Assembly (NCBI GenBank): GCA_002189035.1
Contig: CM007991.1
Location: forward strand, 682,001 to 746,000
Reading direction: 5' to 3'
Source: Utricularia gibba
Taxonomy: Eukaryota; Streptophyta; Magnoliopsida; Lamiales; Lentibulariaceae
DNA: 64,000 bases
Shown one piece after another: positions 21,086 through 32,642 of the stretch. The notes under the pieces were generated by a model, which made no database searches, was not told where the DNA came from, and saw only the letters and a program-made list of their open reading frames with translations. Both the position numbers and the translations under genes were made by a program. Numbering within the stretch: the stretch's first letter is position 1; each line of letters opens with the position of its first letter.

Positions 21086-22154
21086 TTAATGGTCCTCTTC
21101 ACTTACTCCAGGGCAGTTTGACTCCAAACTCTCCAATGTTTCATACTGAACCCCAAGAAGAAAAGGGAATGCTTGCGATCAGTAGCCAGTTTGAAGTGTT
21201 CAACTCAATCAAAACAAATGTATGAAAGCAATGTTCTTTACCTGGCAACCGCAGAAGAGGCAGTAATGGAATTCATTCCTCAGCTTCAACAGTATGTTCA
21301 GCAAATCCTGAAAAGAGCAAGAATTGATGTTATAAGCTTTGAGGAGATCAGGAGAATGGGGAAGGCTGGAGTTGCATTTGAAAGATGATTTTATGGTTTA
21401 CACCTCTTCTGTTATTTCCTCTTCTTCCTCTTCTTCTTCCTTCTCCTCATCTTCCTCTGCCTCTACAACGTCCCTGTTTTCCAACTGGGCCAATGCAGCC
21501 TCCGCTTTCCGGTAATTCATAATCACCCTCTTTCCTCTCCATCTCTCCTTTTGACGGCTGCCAAAATCTAGCATCAACTCCTCCACTTTCCTCTTCTTCC
21601 TCTCTTCATTTTCCTTCTCCCTCCTCATCTTCTCCATCTTAGGATCCTTTGTACCAATGCCTGCCCGTCCTCTTCTTATCTCCACCGCCACCGGCTCGGA
21701 CATCCCCGAGCCATGCTTACCCAATGCAGATCCAGGAGCATAACCCATTTGTTTCAGAAGTTTGAACCCGATATTGGACTGCGGTATTGCTGCACCTAAA
21801 TTTTCTACGGTTTTCTTATCCTCCTCTATTAACGCCCTCTCCCGTTTGAGCTTTCTCTCTTCTTGCCAATTCTGGGCTCTGGGTTTCTGCCCGGGATTAA
21901 TGGATCCAACGAGGTTGCCACCAGAACTCTGGGATGAAAAATCGTCCAAGACTTCAACTTTAAAAAAAATATCAGCATGAAATCAAAATTCGTTCAACCC
22001 CAGACCCTTCAACTTCGGCATCTACTTTCAAGAAAGCATAATGAACAAAATGAAATAGCAAAAAAACCTTCTTCGCGGAAGGCCGAGAATCTTCCACCGG
22101 TAAGAACTGGGAGAGGTCTCCCATGTAATCTTCCTCCTCTTCATCAGCCGCCAT
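21086..22154 (-). CDS. GPATCH11: G-patch domain protein GPATCH11
   Basis: The product resembles GPATCH11 (CCDC75/CENP-Y), a nuclear G-patch protein; G-patch domains usually activate DEAH RNA helicases. Exons on the minus strand are 22154-22068, 21928-21404, 21307-21242 and 21145-21086, giving 245 residues. The N-terminus is acidic with the DYMGDLSQFLP motif. The G-patch is IGFKLLKQMGYAPGSALGKHGSG, shown here in parts: IGFKLLKQMGY then GSALGKHGSG. A Lys/Glu/Arg-rich coiled coil and a Glu-rich stretch follow. The last two short exons encode the conserved DUF4187-type end, LRNEFHYCLFCGCQ and SNCPG, closely like the human protein's end. Without these exons the frame would stop at 21398. Introns 2 and 3 use good GT-AG sites. 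It shares a divergent promoter with the OTU gene. Confidence 0.88.
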
Positions 22155-23084
22155 CAAGATTGCTCAATTCCTTTTTGCAAGAAACAATCCTGATTCCAGA
22201 TTGAATGAAAATTGGGAGTAAACATTTGAAAATTGATTTCTCGACAAGACGACTCGGGGAGAGAGAGGTTCCCCACAGGCGAGGCGGCCGGTCAATTGGG
22301 CCTGGGAGACATATTGGCCTCATTAGTTGATGACCAGCCCAATGCGTTGATCCATTCAGTAAATCTGTCCTCTCTCTTCTTTGCCACTGTCTGCGGCCGC
22401 ATATCGCTAACGCTAGCGCTTCAGTTGTGCTGCTGCTGTTTCAATCAGGTATCTTTGCATTTGTTTGGTTTGTGGTTGTTCCAATTTTTCGCGTTTTCTG
22501 ATTGTGAGAATGGATTGTATGAAGAAATTTATTTTAGGTTTTTGACGACTTGTGAAATGTGTGGTGGGGAAGTGTATTTCTTTGTTTACCCGTCGGGTGT
22601 TCATTGGGAAGTCTCCTGCACAGCTACATCAATCAATTTTCTCTTTTCCTTTTTTTTTTCAGAATCGTAATCTTCAGTTTTCCGACATATTTCTATGTAT
22701 TTTGGAAAGCTTGATATGAAGATTGTGGATTCTAAGAAATTGAACGAGTTTTGACCTTTGATGGATGTAGTTCTGAAGATTGGAATATGTTATGCGATGC
22801 TTATTTTTTCATCACAGTGATAGCTTTAGGTTATGTTGTCTGTGACTGGATCGCACCAGATGTTGTAACTATTTCCCAGATCCTATGAAAAATTAGCGGA
22901 TTTTCTGTTATATCCATTTTTTTTTTGTGAATGTATTGTATTTAATATCAGTTGTAATGCTTCTCGCGAGTTTGAAAACTTTAATATTGCACTTATCCCC
23001 TCTTCTTCTTGTGGACAAAGGCACCTGTTTGTTAGTTCTTTCTTCGAAATTGGATATTGAGAACCTGCACATCAGGATTACTTG
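22155..23084 (+). promoter_or_regulatory. Divergent promoter and 5' UTR intron of the OTU gene
   Basis: The GPATCH11 ATG at 22154 (minus) and the OTU gene (plus) are head to head. A TGGGCC element lies at 22297-22302. The OTU 5' UTR appears to start near 22230-22400, with a likely donor at about 22449 (CAATCAG/GTATCT) and an acceptor at 23074 (ACATCAG/GATT). The long intron between them has no coding signal. Confidence 0.5.
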
Positions 23085-24218
23085 ATGGCTGATAATCCGA
23101 GCTTAGATGATGAAAAACTCCCTGAGACAACTTCAGGGAGTGATTCGTCTGGCAATCAAGAAACACTTGAAGAGATGCTTTCTAGACACAGGTGCTAAAT
23201 TCCTCCTGTTTTCTTGTGCTATTTTTCTTGGTTCTGTGTGTAATGTGTGTCAGCCAATGCAGTACGTGTATGTACTCTTGTGCTTGTGTGCATACCTTGG
23301 AAGTCGAGTTCAGATTTTCTTCCATGTGTCATCATTCATCTGAACTTCAGGAAAGAAACTCTTGATCTTCAGAACAAAGAAATTGCATTGAAGAAAGCTG
23401 CAGCGAAAGGTAGCAAAGCTGAACAGAAGGCTAAGAAAAAGCAAGTTGATGAAGAGATTCAACAATCTTCAGCTAAGCTTAAAGAAAGGCAAGCCAAGGA
23501 GCTTGGCTCGCTCGGCTATAACAGCACAACCAACAAACAACCTGGGAACCTTGATAATCTTGTGAAAGCCATTGCCGGGGTTTCTGTATCAAACCAAGCA
23601 GATCATTCAAGGCTGAGTAAGGGTGTCAAACGCCGTGAGAAACGAGCTCAACAAGAAGCAGCCAGAGAGCAAAGAATCCAAGAGGAGCAGAGCCAGATCG
23701 TAAGTGATAGATCTGTGGAGAACAAAAACTTGGAGAATAAACTCAAGCCCCTTGGACTTACCATCAACGAGATCAAACCTGATGGGCACTGCCTCTACAG
23801 GGCTGTTGAGAACCAGCTTGCCCTCCAGTCTGGAGGGTCATCACCTTACACTTTTCAAGAACTTCGGGAAATAGCGGCTGCTTATATGCGGGAGCATGCA
23901 TCGGATTTTCTGCCATTTTTCCTCTCAGAGAATGCACAAGATGGTGAATGTGCAGATTCACTAATGGAAAGATTTGAAAGCTACTGCAGAGAGGTAGAGT
24001 CCACAGCTGCCTGGGGTGGGCAGTTAGAGCTTGAGGCCCTCACACACTGTCTTAAGAAACACATTCTGATTTTCTCTGGATCATTTCCTGATGTAGAGAT
24101 GGGCAAGGAATACAAGACCAGAAACGAGACTGGACCACCTGCCCCTAGTATCATGCTATCATACCACCGGCATGCCTTCGGCCTTGGTGAGCACTACAAC
24201 TCTGTAGTTCCTTGCTAA
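23085..24218 (+). CDS. OTU-domain deubiquitinase (OTUD6/OTU5 type)
   Basis: The product is a cysteine protease that removes ubiquitin, of the OTUD6B-like group that includes plant OTU5. Exons are 23085-23191 and 23351-24218, giving 324 residues. The first half (about residues 25-150) is a charged coiled coil typical of OTUD6 proteins. The OTU domain begins near residue 170. The catalytic motif DGHCLYRAV puts Asp at 180 and the nucleophile Cys at 183; the catalytic His is in GEHYNSVVP near 317. All key residues are present, so activity is expected. The ATG at 23085 lies just after the 5' UTR intron acceptor and fits the family N-terminus. Confidence 0.92.
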
Positions 24219-25374
24219 AAGCAAAAAACTTTGATGCAGTTTGAGGCCAATAGGAGTGACCCATGGTTGATTTGGATTACTGTTGCCCCTCTGGCCTCTA
24301 CTTAATATGTGTACGTTAATGCTACTCCATTTGTCATTATTTTTTACACTATGCCATGGTAAAACTTCTACCGTATGCATTGCTGTGCATCACAGAAGGT
24401 AAGGTTCTGTTAAGTTATTAGATTAATGTATCCAAGAGGATGTGAATTTCAATCTCTTGAGATCTTATTAGCATCTACAAACCATAAACTAGGTCACTTC
24501 AACAGAATTGATTTGAAGTGCTTGAGCAGCATTTCCGTTAACTCAAAAATGGCAGAAGATTCAGGTATCCAATATCATTTTTTAGGCATTCAGTTCAGAA
24601 AGAATCAAACATAAAGAACCACACATGGGACTAGTCCCTTCACTCTGTGGGCCTTTTGTGGCCTCCCATTAGTCAAGCCCAATACACGATCTCATCGTTT
24701 TCTTCTTCTTTTTTTATTTTTCGTTTCCGATTGTCTTGTTGAATCTGCTCAATTTCGCCTGCAGTCTTAAGAGATCACCAGCGTAGGGCTTCAGGTGCCC
24801 TCTTCTTGTTCCAAGCAGGTATTTTTGAATCTCAACTGTTTTGATGTTGTGTGTGTACACTGAAAGTCGTGCATTTTCTTGAATGGGAAAAGTGTCGGTT
24901 TAAATTTTGAGTCTAGGTTTTGAAAATCTGGGAAGCTCCGTTTTCGATACGTGAATTTCCTTCTGTTGGGCATTCGATGCTTGTAGTTGGTATAATCGAT
25001 TCTGGAACCGTTCACCATACTGTAAAGTTGGGTTGAGCGCGTGTTGCTTCTGAATGGTTTTCTTGGTGCTATTTCCTTGAAAAGATGCACCACTTGATAT
25101 TCATTCATGGTGAAATTTCACGTTATATTGACAACCAGTACTTTTGCCCAAACTGCATCTTACTGTGTTTTGGGATGTGCTTTGCTAGCACAATCAGGCA
25201 ATATTGAAGATATGAAACCCGACGGGGTTGTACCTCTTATCTATCATGAATTTCACGCTGCAAAATTCTATTCTTTCTTTTTGTTCATGTGTTTTGCATA
25301 TCTCATGACTTGCCCTAGGAATCAATTCTTCGCTTTTCTTCTGCTCATGTTCCTTTGTTTAAGCCAATGTAGAT
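24219..25374. other. Spacer and OEP16-3 promoter with 5' UTR
   Basis: The first part is the OTU 3' UTR. A TGGGCC element at 24648-24653 and a nearby AGCCCA probably mark the OEP16-3 promoter. A likely 5' UTR exon at about 24720-24819 ends CAAGCAG/GTATTT, and the following intron runs to just before 25375. No other gene is supported. Confidence 0.45.
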
Positions 25375-26013
25375 ATGGAAATTGAGGATCTAAAAAAATT
25401 AGAAGATGAAGATAGCCCTTTAGCTAAAACTTTGAAGGGGGCAGCCACAGGACTAGCCGCTGGCACCTTTTGGGGTGTAATTGTTGCCACTTGGCAAGAT
25501 GTGCCTCGTGTTGAGAGGAGAGTAGCACTTCCTGGTTTGATTCGGACATTGAAAATGATGGGCAGCCATGGTGCCACCTTTGCTGCAATCGGTGGAGTCT
25601 TCATTGGGGTAGAGCAGATAATGCAGCATTACAGGATGAAAAGAGACGTTGTTAATGGGGCTGTCGGTGGGTTTGTTGCTGGTGCCACAGTTTTCGGTCT
25701 CAAAGGTGAACCAAACCGCTCTCTTATTTCACTTTCCACATCTGATATTACACCTTACAGAGTCACCATGGTAGTGCATGTACACTGCTTTCAAGCTTCG
25801 AAACTATCTTCATTTTCAAAGCTGATAGATATGGTTCAAAGCTTACAGACCATTGCCTTGGCAGGGAGGAGCGTCTCCACAGCCGTTGCTGCAGGATCTG
25901 CATTTGCATTCACTTCAGCATTCCTCGATGCAGGAGATCAAACCATCAAGCACGACACCGGCAAGGATTATTATCCTTACACCCTCAAGAAGAGGCCTCA
26001 GAATGCAGATTAA
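25375..26013 (+). CDS. OEP16-3: Outer envelope pore protein 16-3 (Tim17/22/23 family)
   Basis: The product is a small four-helix membrane protein of the Tim17/Tim22/Tim23 superfamily. OEP16-3 has been reported in plastid and mitochondrial membranes and as the B14.7-like subunit of mitochondrial complex I. Exons are 25375-25705 and 25865-26013, giving exactly 159 residues, the usual length. Conserved parts are DVPRVERRVALPGLIRTLKMMG, seen as DVPRVER and LPGLIRTLKMMG, the glycine-rich helices AAIGGVFIGVEQ and GAVGGFVAGATVFG, and the end YYPYTLKKR. The intron (25706-25864) is 159 bp, divisible by three and open, so a retained-intron protein 53 residues longer is possible on paper. Confidence 0.92.
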   Translation: MEIEDLKKLEDEDSPLAKTLKGAATGLAAGTFWGVIVATWQDVPRVERRVALPGLIRTLKMMGSHGATFAAIGGVFIGVEQIMQHYRMKRDVVNGAVGGFVAGATVFGLKGEPNRSLISLSTSDITPYRVTMVVHVHCFQASKLSSFSKLIDMVQSLQTIALAGRSVSTAVAAGSAFAFTSAFLDAGDQTIKHDTGKDYYPYTLKKRPQNAD

Positions 26014-27336
26014 TAGTACATTCTCCTCTCTGTTGTTACTAAACATGTTTGTTGCACATGTGATGTGTTCATGTGCCGACCCTCTTCTCTTCATCAGATT
26101 CTGGTTTCTTGCTCAATAAACCATGGCAAGGCTTGTTGCCCATGTCCGGATACTCCCCCTGCTTCTTTCCAAGAGACACTTTCCCCCTTTTGCCTGTTTT
26201 CCCAGTTTCTGCCGTATAATCACATTATCACCACGCAGATGTAGCAAAGAGTACAAGTACTTGACATTGCTAGGTATCTGGCGATGGAGACGGCTCTCGA
26301 GGCTATAGGGGAAATGCAACTCATCCTCATACGCCAGCTTTTAGTGGGCCGTGGCTGTTATTGGGCCTGGCTCATAAATACGCCCAATACATGACATTCG
26401 ATTTGTTAATGATCAGAATAAGCATTGTGAATGTATTTGATAAGGTAATTTAATTAATGATATATTTTAATTATTTAAAATTTAGTTCGTAGATAGTTTT
26501 TACAATTATATATTTAAAATATTATTATATTTAAAAATAGTATTTTTATAGTGTCTGAATTATGACACGATAATGCTTGTTGGATTATTTCTTTTCTTTT
26601 GTTTGTGTACGGCGGAAAATGGGGGAAGCCGACAGGGACTTAAAATGGAGGCAAGTCCTGGAAAAGGGGTAAAATGCACGCAGAGGGCCTGGTTATTAGT
26701 TGTCAGACGCGAAACCCTAGTTCTTGACACTCCCCAACCCACATTTACTGCGCTTTCTACAAGTGACACAACATTCAAAAGGGCCTCCGTCGAAGTGTCT
26801 TTTCAATCTACAGAAATACATCAACCATTATACCTACTTTCCCCCTCATGTTCATCTCTCATTTACTCCTTCCCCAACATCCCATCCCATCTCTCTGTTT
26901 TTTTTTTGTTTTCCAATATAAAACTTCTAGTAGTTGTATTTTGGGGGGTGAATTCTGGACTTTACCGCAGTTATTTCGTTCCCAGAGATAATTTGCTAGG
27001 TGGTCAGTGTGTAAGAATAAAGATGGACTGGACTGATTGTAAAAGATGTGTATTTGGGTGATGTATGATCATCCTCGGTCATTCCAGAGGTTCATCCTGA
27101 AAGTTTAACAGAAATGAGAATGAAGACATTGCACAGAATCTGATGATGTAGAAATTGCATTCTGATTCGGTAGAGTTGCCATTCTGTATGATTTAGAATG
27201 AAGTATTTGGCATGATTGTAGAACATGCTGAGGGGGGGGGGGGGGTTTGGTATTGTTTGTGACGAGTAGATCTCATTCTCCAATCCAAATTCACTGGGAT
27301 GTTTTCCTCCTAGCAAAGAGAGTAAAGCACTGTACA
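26014..27336. other. Spacer with poly-G tract and orphan GGCCCA elements
   Basis: A polyadenylation-like AATAAA at 26114-26119 probably ends OEP16-3. TGGGCC-type elements near 26345-26370 have no clear target. The open frame at 26573-27061 lacks any recognisable domain. A run of 14 G lies at 27232-27245. The last 230 bases are probably the 3' UTR of the WIP gene. Confidence 0.4.
27232..27245. repeat. Poly-G run (14 G)
   Basis: An uninterrupted run of 14 G. Such tracts are prone to sequencing and replication slippage. Confidence 0.9.
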
Positions 27337-29070
27337 TCAGTCAGGTCCAATGGCTGCATGCCCGCTTCCAAAGGTTTTAATGTGATCCTTGAGAGATCTT
27401 TTGTGCTTGAAATCAGAGCCACAAGCACAGTACCACAGCTTCCCGCAGTTCTTCTCATGTGTCCTCCAGTCACCTCTCACTGCCAAGGCTTTCCCACACT
27501 TCCTGCACATGAATGGCTTCATCCCATGCTTCCTCTTGTAATGCGTTTGGAGAGTTCTGAAGTCCTTCAGCGGCTTTGCTCTTGGAGTGTCGATGTTGTT
27601 CCTGCAGCCAGGCGCACAACAGTAACAAGGGAGCCTCAGCATTCCTGTGGGCTGTGTTCCTCTTAGGGATTCAGGACCCTTCCTGTACTGCGATCCATGC
27701 CCCCACATGTGCATCTGCTAAGGCAAACGATGATCAAAACAATGTGAAGAGAAAAGACAGACTTCTGAATGTTGTGCTATTAAAAGAGAGTATTGACAAC
27801 GTGAAGTATGCATGAAGAATCCTGGAATGGGCTTTTCTTGTTCCTTCTTTCAGTACATGACAGACCCTTCACAGAAAACCATCTGGTTTTACCTCGAAAA
27901 CCCTGGTCACAGTAGAAGGGATTTCTGAAATATGCCATGATTCATTTACCATGAAGATCAGATCCCTCTCTTTGTGAAAAAAAAAAAAAAAAAAAAAAAA
28001 ACACATTACAGATAGCCTTATGTGAGTTTATACTACTGATCTTTTGACTGGAAACGAGAGATGATTAAGAGATGTCAAGTAGGACAAGCTGCAAGAACCA
28101 GTGGTGAAAATGGATTTCCTTTTTTTCTGCGAATCCCAAAATTTCACTTGTACACGGTAGCCAAATTTCAATGCACAGACTCCAAGAAGGCAGAAGGAAC
28201 ATTGACTACTGACTTTTCAAATCTCATAAATGAAGAACCAGCCAACACCCAAACCCGCTGGAGAAAAAAAGAAGGAAAAACTTCGCTCCATGCAAAAACT
28301 ACAGGTTCAACCTTTAAATCACATCCCACCGAAAATAAATGATTGTAATAGTAAAATAATGATAATCACAGCAATAATGTCTTCTCAGAGGTATCCTGGA
28401 ACCTAGAGACGCACCAAAGGTTCCAAGTTGTGGGCATGAACCCGACGATCTACCTTTATAGGAACGGAAACAAAAGGTGTGAAAAAAGCTCAGTTCTTTC
28501 ATCTAGCCTACCAATGAAGTTAAAAATTAAAAGCACACATACAACACAGTGCAAATGTAGGTAAATGCGTCAAAGAGAAAGAGGATAATTTATCAGTAAT
28601 TTCACCTGCATGTTGTTGTATCTGTTGAAAGTTTTGTAGCAGACCGGGCAAGAAAACTGAGTCGGGCCAATGAGAATCTGAGAAGGGGTAGGAATCCAAT
28701 ACTGTCCCTTGTTGATTCTGCTGATCAACAGCCCCGAGAGATCAGGATCCGTTTCCTCATCCTCTTCTTCCTCCTCATCTTCCTCCTCTTTATCCCCTGA
28801 CTCACAGCTCATGAGTGAAGCAGCAAGATCAGGGTTGGGAAGACCAATGTGAAGAGCAACCGTCACTCCATTATCACCATCCTTAACAAGATCAGTCTTT
28901 TTGGCATCAAAAAGAGTGTTTTTCTCATCCGAAGTGGTGGGGGTGAGCCTCAGCAGAGGGAGAGCCTCAAGAAGGGGAGGCGAAGTGAAAGTATTGGAAG
29001 AAGAAGGCTGGCAGATGGAGCTCTGGAAGAAATGGGGTTTGTGCAGAAGGGAAGAGTACAGCTCAGACAT
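27337..29070 (-). CDS. WIP-domain zinc finger transcription factor
   Basis: The product belongs to the plant WIP C2H2 family (TT1, NTT/WIP2, DOT5/WIP6), nuclear factors that control organ and tissue differentiation. Exons are 29070-28606 and 27714-27337 on the minus strand, giving 280 residues. The N-terminal part has a Ser/Pro/Thr-rich region and a long acidic run. The conserved zinc-finger region starts at [15 protein letters not shown] and continues in exon 2 with [41 protein letters not shown], the [21 protein letters not shown] finger (seen as CRKCGK and [10 protein letters not shown]), and the last finger with [11 protein letters not shown]. The single intron splits finger 1 exactly as in other WIP genes. 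It is not possible to choose the paralogue safely. Confidence 0.93.
27977..28001. repeat. Poly-A tract in the WIP intron
   Basis: A run of 25 A on the plus strand lies within the single WIP intron. Confidence 0.9.
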
Positions 29071-29607
29071 TTCCTTGTGGCTGTGATTGGAGAGAACGAG
29101 TGAAAAGAGTAGACAATGGTGTCTAAAACAGCAACTGATGAAGAGATGGAGATCAAATGAGCTGCTGCTTCAGCTGTTCTTGTTGACATAAAAAGCATAT
29201 GAAGGCAACCCGTGTAAAGAAAATGGGATGCCTGTCTGCGGCATTCAGTTTTTTAGTATTATTATTTCATGCATCCTGTTGGGAATTCAATTACATGGAG
29301 TGCGGCCCTGCTCTCCTGCTTGCATCACTCAAAAGATGGAACTCCCAGTTCCCCTACGCAACTTGGAATACTTTTAACGCTCAATAGCATATCACATTTG
29401 GTACGGCGGAGATGCCAACTCCTCTAAGGCATGATATGATGTGAATCTAATCAATTGCTTTAGTGCAAACCTCGGCCCTCGGGGAAGATTTTTCTAGAAG
29501 TGATTTTAATAAAATATAATTTTTAAAAAATAAAAATGTTTTTAAATATTTTATTTTTTTGAAGCAACTTGTGTTTTGTCCCATGATGATTCATACTTTT
29601 GTAGTAA

Positions 29608-29654
<47 letters not shown>

Positions 29655-30617
29655 GATAATTCTAATTATTTATTTTTAATATGAAACAATGCAAACTATT
29701 TTGCTCACTTGAATTTGTGAAGAAAAAAATGTAAATAAATAAATAAATAAAATGGAGGGTAAATCTGGAAAAAGAATAAAATATCGTATGTTATAAACAT
29801 GATGTCTAATAGTATATAATAAAAAATTTATATGTAAGTTTACACATAAATAGTTGTTTACACATATGTTATTATATGTATGCTCCCCTCGTATATTTAT
29901 ATTACTTACATAATCATTTTTTGAACATGCAAATAATATATACAAATGGAAGTATGCTAATTATATTTATACTACTCATATATTCAAATTTATATTATTA
30001 AGTATCAAATATTATATGTAATTGAGTATATACATACCTAATTACACTATATTTAAATATATTAATATTCTAATAATTATGTAAGTATTTTAGAAACCAC
30101 ACGTGTGTTGAAAAACATATTTACTAAATATAGTTTATTTACTATTTGGGTTTTACTAATTCTAGTAGATGTAATTAAATCAACGAATAAAAAAAAGATT
30201 TTTTAATCATTAATTTTTAACGCGCACGTGCTATTTTATTTTGAGTTAAAACACCACATGATCTTTCTCTGTATTTCAAATGCGATTTATCCCAATTTAG
30301 GAACAAGGGCACAGCATCATCCAAAAGAGGTGTACATAGGGTTCGGGTCGGACTTCTTGTGGGCCTTTTTTGAACGGGTCGCCCGATAGAATCGGGCCTA
30401 GGCCCAAAAGGGACTAGACTGATGAACACTAATCACTGGAAAAGGAACAACAGTTTTAACGTGTTAACTTCTCAAAAACCTTGATTCCCCTTTCTTGAAG
30501 AAATGGTCATCTCTTTTCGTCTGTAAGCGGGAAGATTTCGGGGATGTTGAGCGCGCTGGTCGTTTTCTGTATGATGGTGGTTAGTGGCGACTGAAGAGAA
30601 TATATAGTAAGTACATC
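29071..30617. other. WIP upstream region and LST8 promoter
   Basis: The first 500 bases are upstream of the minus-strand WIP gene. An (AT)n microsatellite lies at 29612-29648 and the following 500 bases are very AT-rich. Two site II elements at 30360-30365 and 30401-30406 probably belong to the LST8 promoter. Confidence 0.5.
29612..29648. repeat. (AT)n microsatellite
   Basis: About 18 AT dinucleotides without interruption. Confidence 0.95.
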
Positions 30618-32642
30618 ATGAGCCAGCAGCCATCGGTTGTTTTAGCCACCGCAAGCTATGACCACACGATTCGCTTCTGGGAAGCGAAAAGCGGGCGTTG
30701 CTATCGGACTATTCAGTACCCTGAATCTGTATGTTCCACAATTTGTAAAATTTCTTTCTTTTTCGTGTCGATGTTAGTGTGAAGGTGCTTGTTTCAATTC
30801 AGTGTTTTTGGTTGTGACCTTCTTGTCGTTCTTAGTTATTTTCTGGTTTTGTAGACGATTTTTAAGCGTTTCTTAGGTTTTGTAGCATATAGAGCTCTTC
30901 ATTTTGGTTGAAATGTTACTGAGGTTATTGCTGGATGCATGTATGTGTCTCGATTTCGTAGTTGGTAATGTTACCCCTCATTGTGTTGACACTTACGGAC
31001 TTTGGGTTCTCTTTTTTTTTTTTCCCTGTATCCTGCAGCAAGTTAACCGGCTTGAGATTACACCAGATAAGGGATACTTGGCAGCTGCTGGAAATCCGCA
31101 TATTCGTTTATTTGACGTCAATTCTAATAGTCCTCAACCAGTATGTTCTGTAATAATTTCTGTTCTCTCTTAAATTCTAAATCTTGCGTAGTGTGATTCT
31201 TTGCGTTATATGTCAGGTGATGAGCTATGATTCGCATACAAACAATGTCATGGCAGTGGGGTTTCACTGTGATGGGAAATGGATGTATTCTGGTTCCGAA
31301 GATGGCACTGTAAAGCTTTGGGATCTGCGGTACATTATATTCTACAAATGCTTACCTTCAGAAAGACTAATTCGTAATGGGATTTCTAATGGGATTTTTT
31401 GTCGCACAGAGCACCCCGTTGTCAAAGGGAATATGAAAGTCGGGCAGCGGTTAATACAGTTGTGTTACATCCAAATCAGGTTCTTGATCTAAAGTACCTG
31501 ATTCATGCAAATCTGTGCTATTTGCCACTACTGACTGCCTGCACACTTCCCTACGTCAATTTGAGGATTGCTGTTATGTTCCTATATCTGTTCTCTTCAA
31601 ATAATTAGATAAGTGCTCTGAAACTCTTCACTTTTGATTCAGACTGAATTGATATCTGGTGACCATAACGGTAATATACGTGTATGGGACTTGACACAGA
31701 ACTCATGCAGCTGTGAACTAGTAAGTGTTGCATTTTCTTTTGATTTCGAAAACTTTAACGCCACGCTTTCAAGTGGGATTAGTCTTATGGGGAAATCAAT
31801 CTTTTTATTCAAATGTTACTTCAGGTTCCAGAGGTGGATGCAGCAGTGCGTTCATTAACTGTGATGTGGGATGGCAGCTTGGTAGTAGCCGCTAACAATC
31901 ATGGGACCTGCTACGTGTGGCGTGTTTTAAGTGGGAATCAAGTGAGATGGACACAAGACTGATTTGAGTTTTGCTTCTCATTTTATAAATCACCCTCAAT
32001 GGATGCTAATTCTTTTTGTAGACCATGACAAACTTCGAGCCACTCCACAGGCTACAGGCCCATGATGGATATATCCTAAAGTGCCTTCTTTCCCCTGAGC
32101 TTTGTGAACCGAATCGGTAATGCTTTGCAGTAACGCTTCAAGCTCGCCCTTTTCCCTCTTGATACTCATTGCCCTATTTAAATGTTCACTTTCAGATATC
32201 TTGCAACAGCATCCTCCGATCACACAGTAAAAATATGGAATCTGGATGGTTTTTCCTTGGAAAAGACACTAGTAGGTAGGTGCAAGCGCCAGTCAAGTGC
32301 TCTGTTGTTCTTGATATTCCCTGCCTTATGCTGCATTACATGAATGACCTTGTTGATAAATCCTAGGTCATCAGCGTTGGGTTTGGGACTGTGTGTTCTC
32401 CGTCGATGGTGCTTTTCTAATCACAGGTTTGATAATTGGATTTAAAAAGATCGCTTTTTTCTTCTTTTGTGCTCATATTGACTTGTGATAACGATATGAA
32501 CATCTTCTTTGCAGCTTCTTCCGATACGACAGCGAAATTGTGGTCAATGTCTAATGGTGAAGAGATAAAAACATACAGAGGGCATCAGAAGGCAACTGTG
32601 TGCTGTGCTCTCCATGATGGAACTGATCCTTCTTCATGTTGA
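30618..32642 (+). CDS. LST8: LST8, WD40 subunit of the TOR kinase complex
   Basis: LST8 is a seven-bladed WD40 protein that binds and stabilises the TOR kinase domain, linking nutrient state to growth. Ten exons fit in phase: 30618-30728, 31039-31140, 31217-31329, 31410-31479, 31643-31720, 31825-31941, 32022-32116, 32196-32275, 32367-32426 and 32515-32642. They give 317 residues, near the usual 305. Diagnostic motifs are [17 protein letters not shown] at the start, [42 protein letters not shown] and [12 protein letters not shown]. All seven repeats are recognisable. The C-terminus (DGTDPSSC) is short and divergent, as in other plant copies. Confidence 0.94.

Noticed and set aside
26573-27061. 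162-codon open frame
   Set aside because: Begins at a non-ATG codon, has low-complexity Phe/Leu/Ser stretches and no domain.
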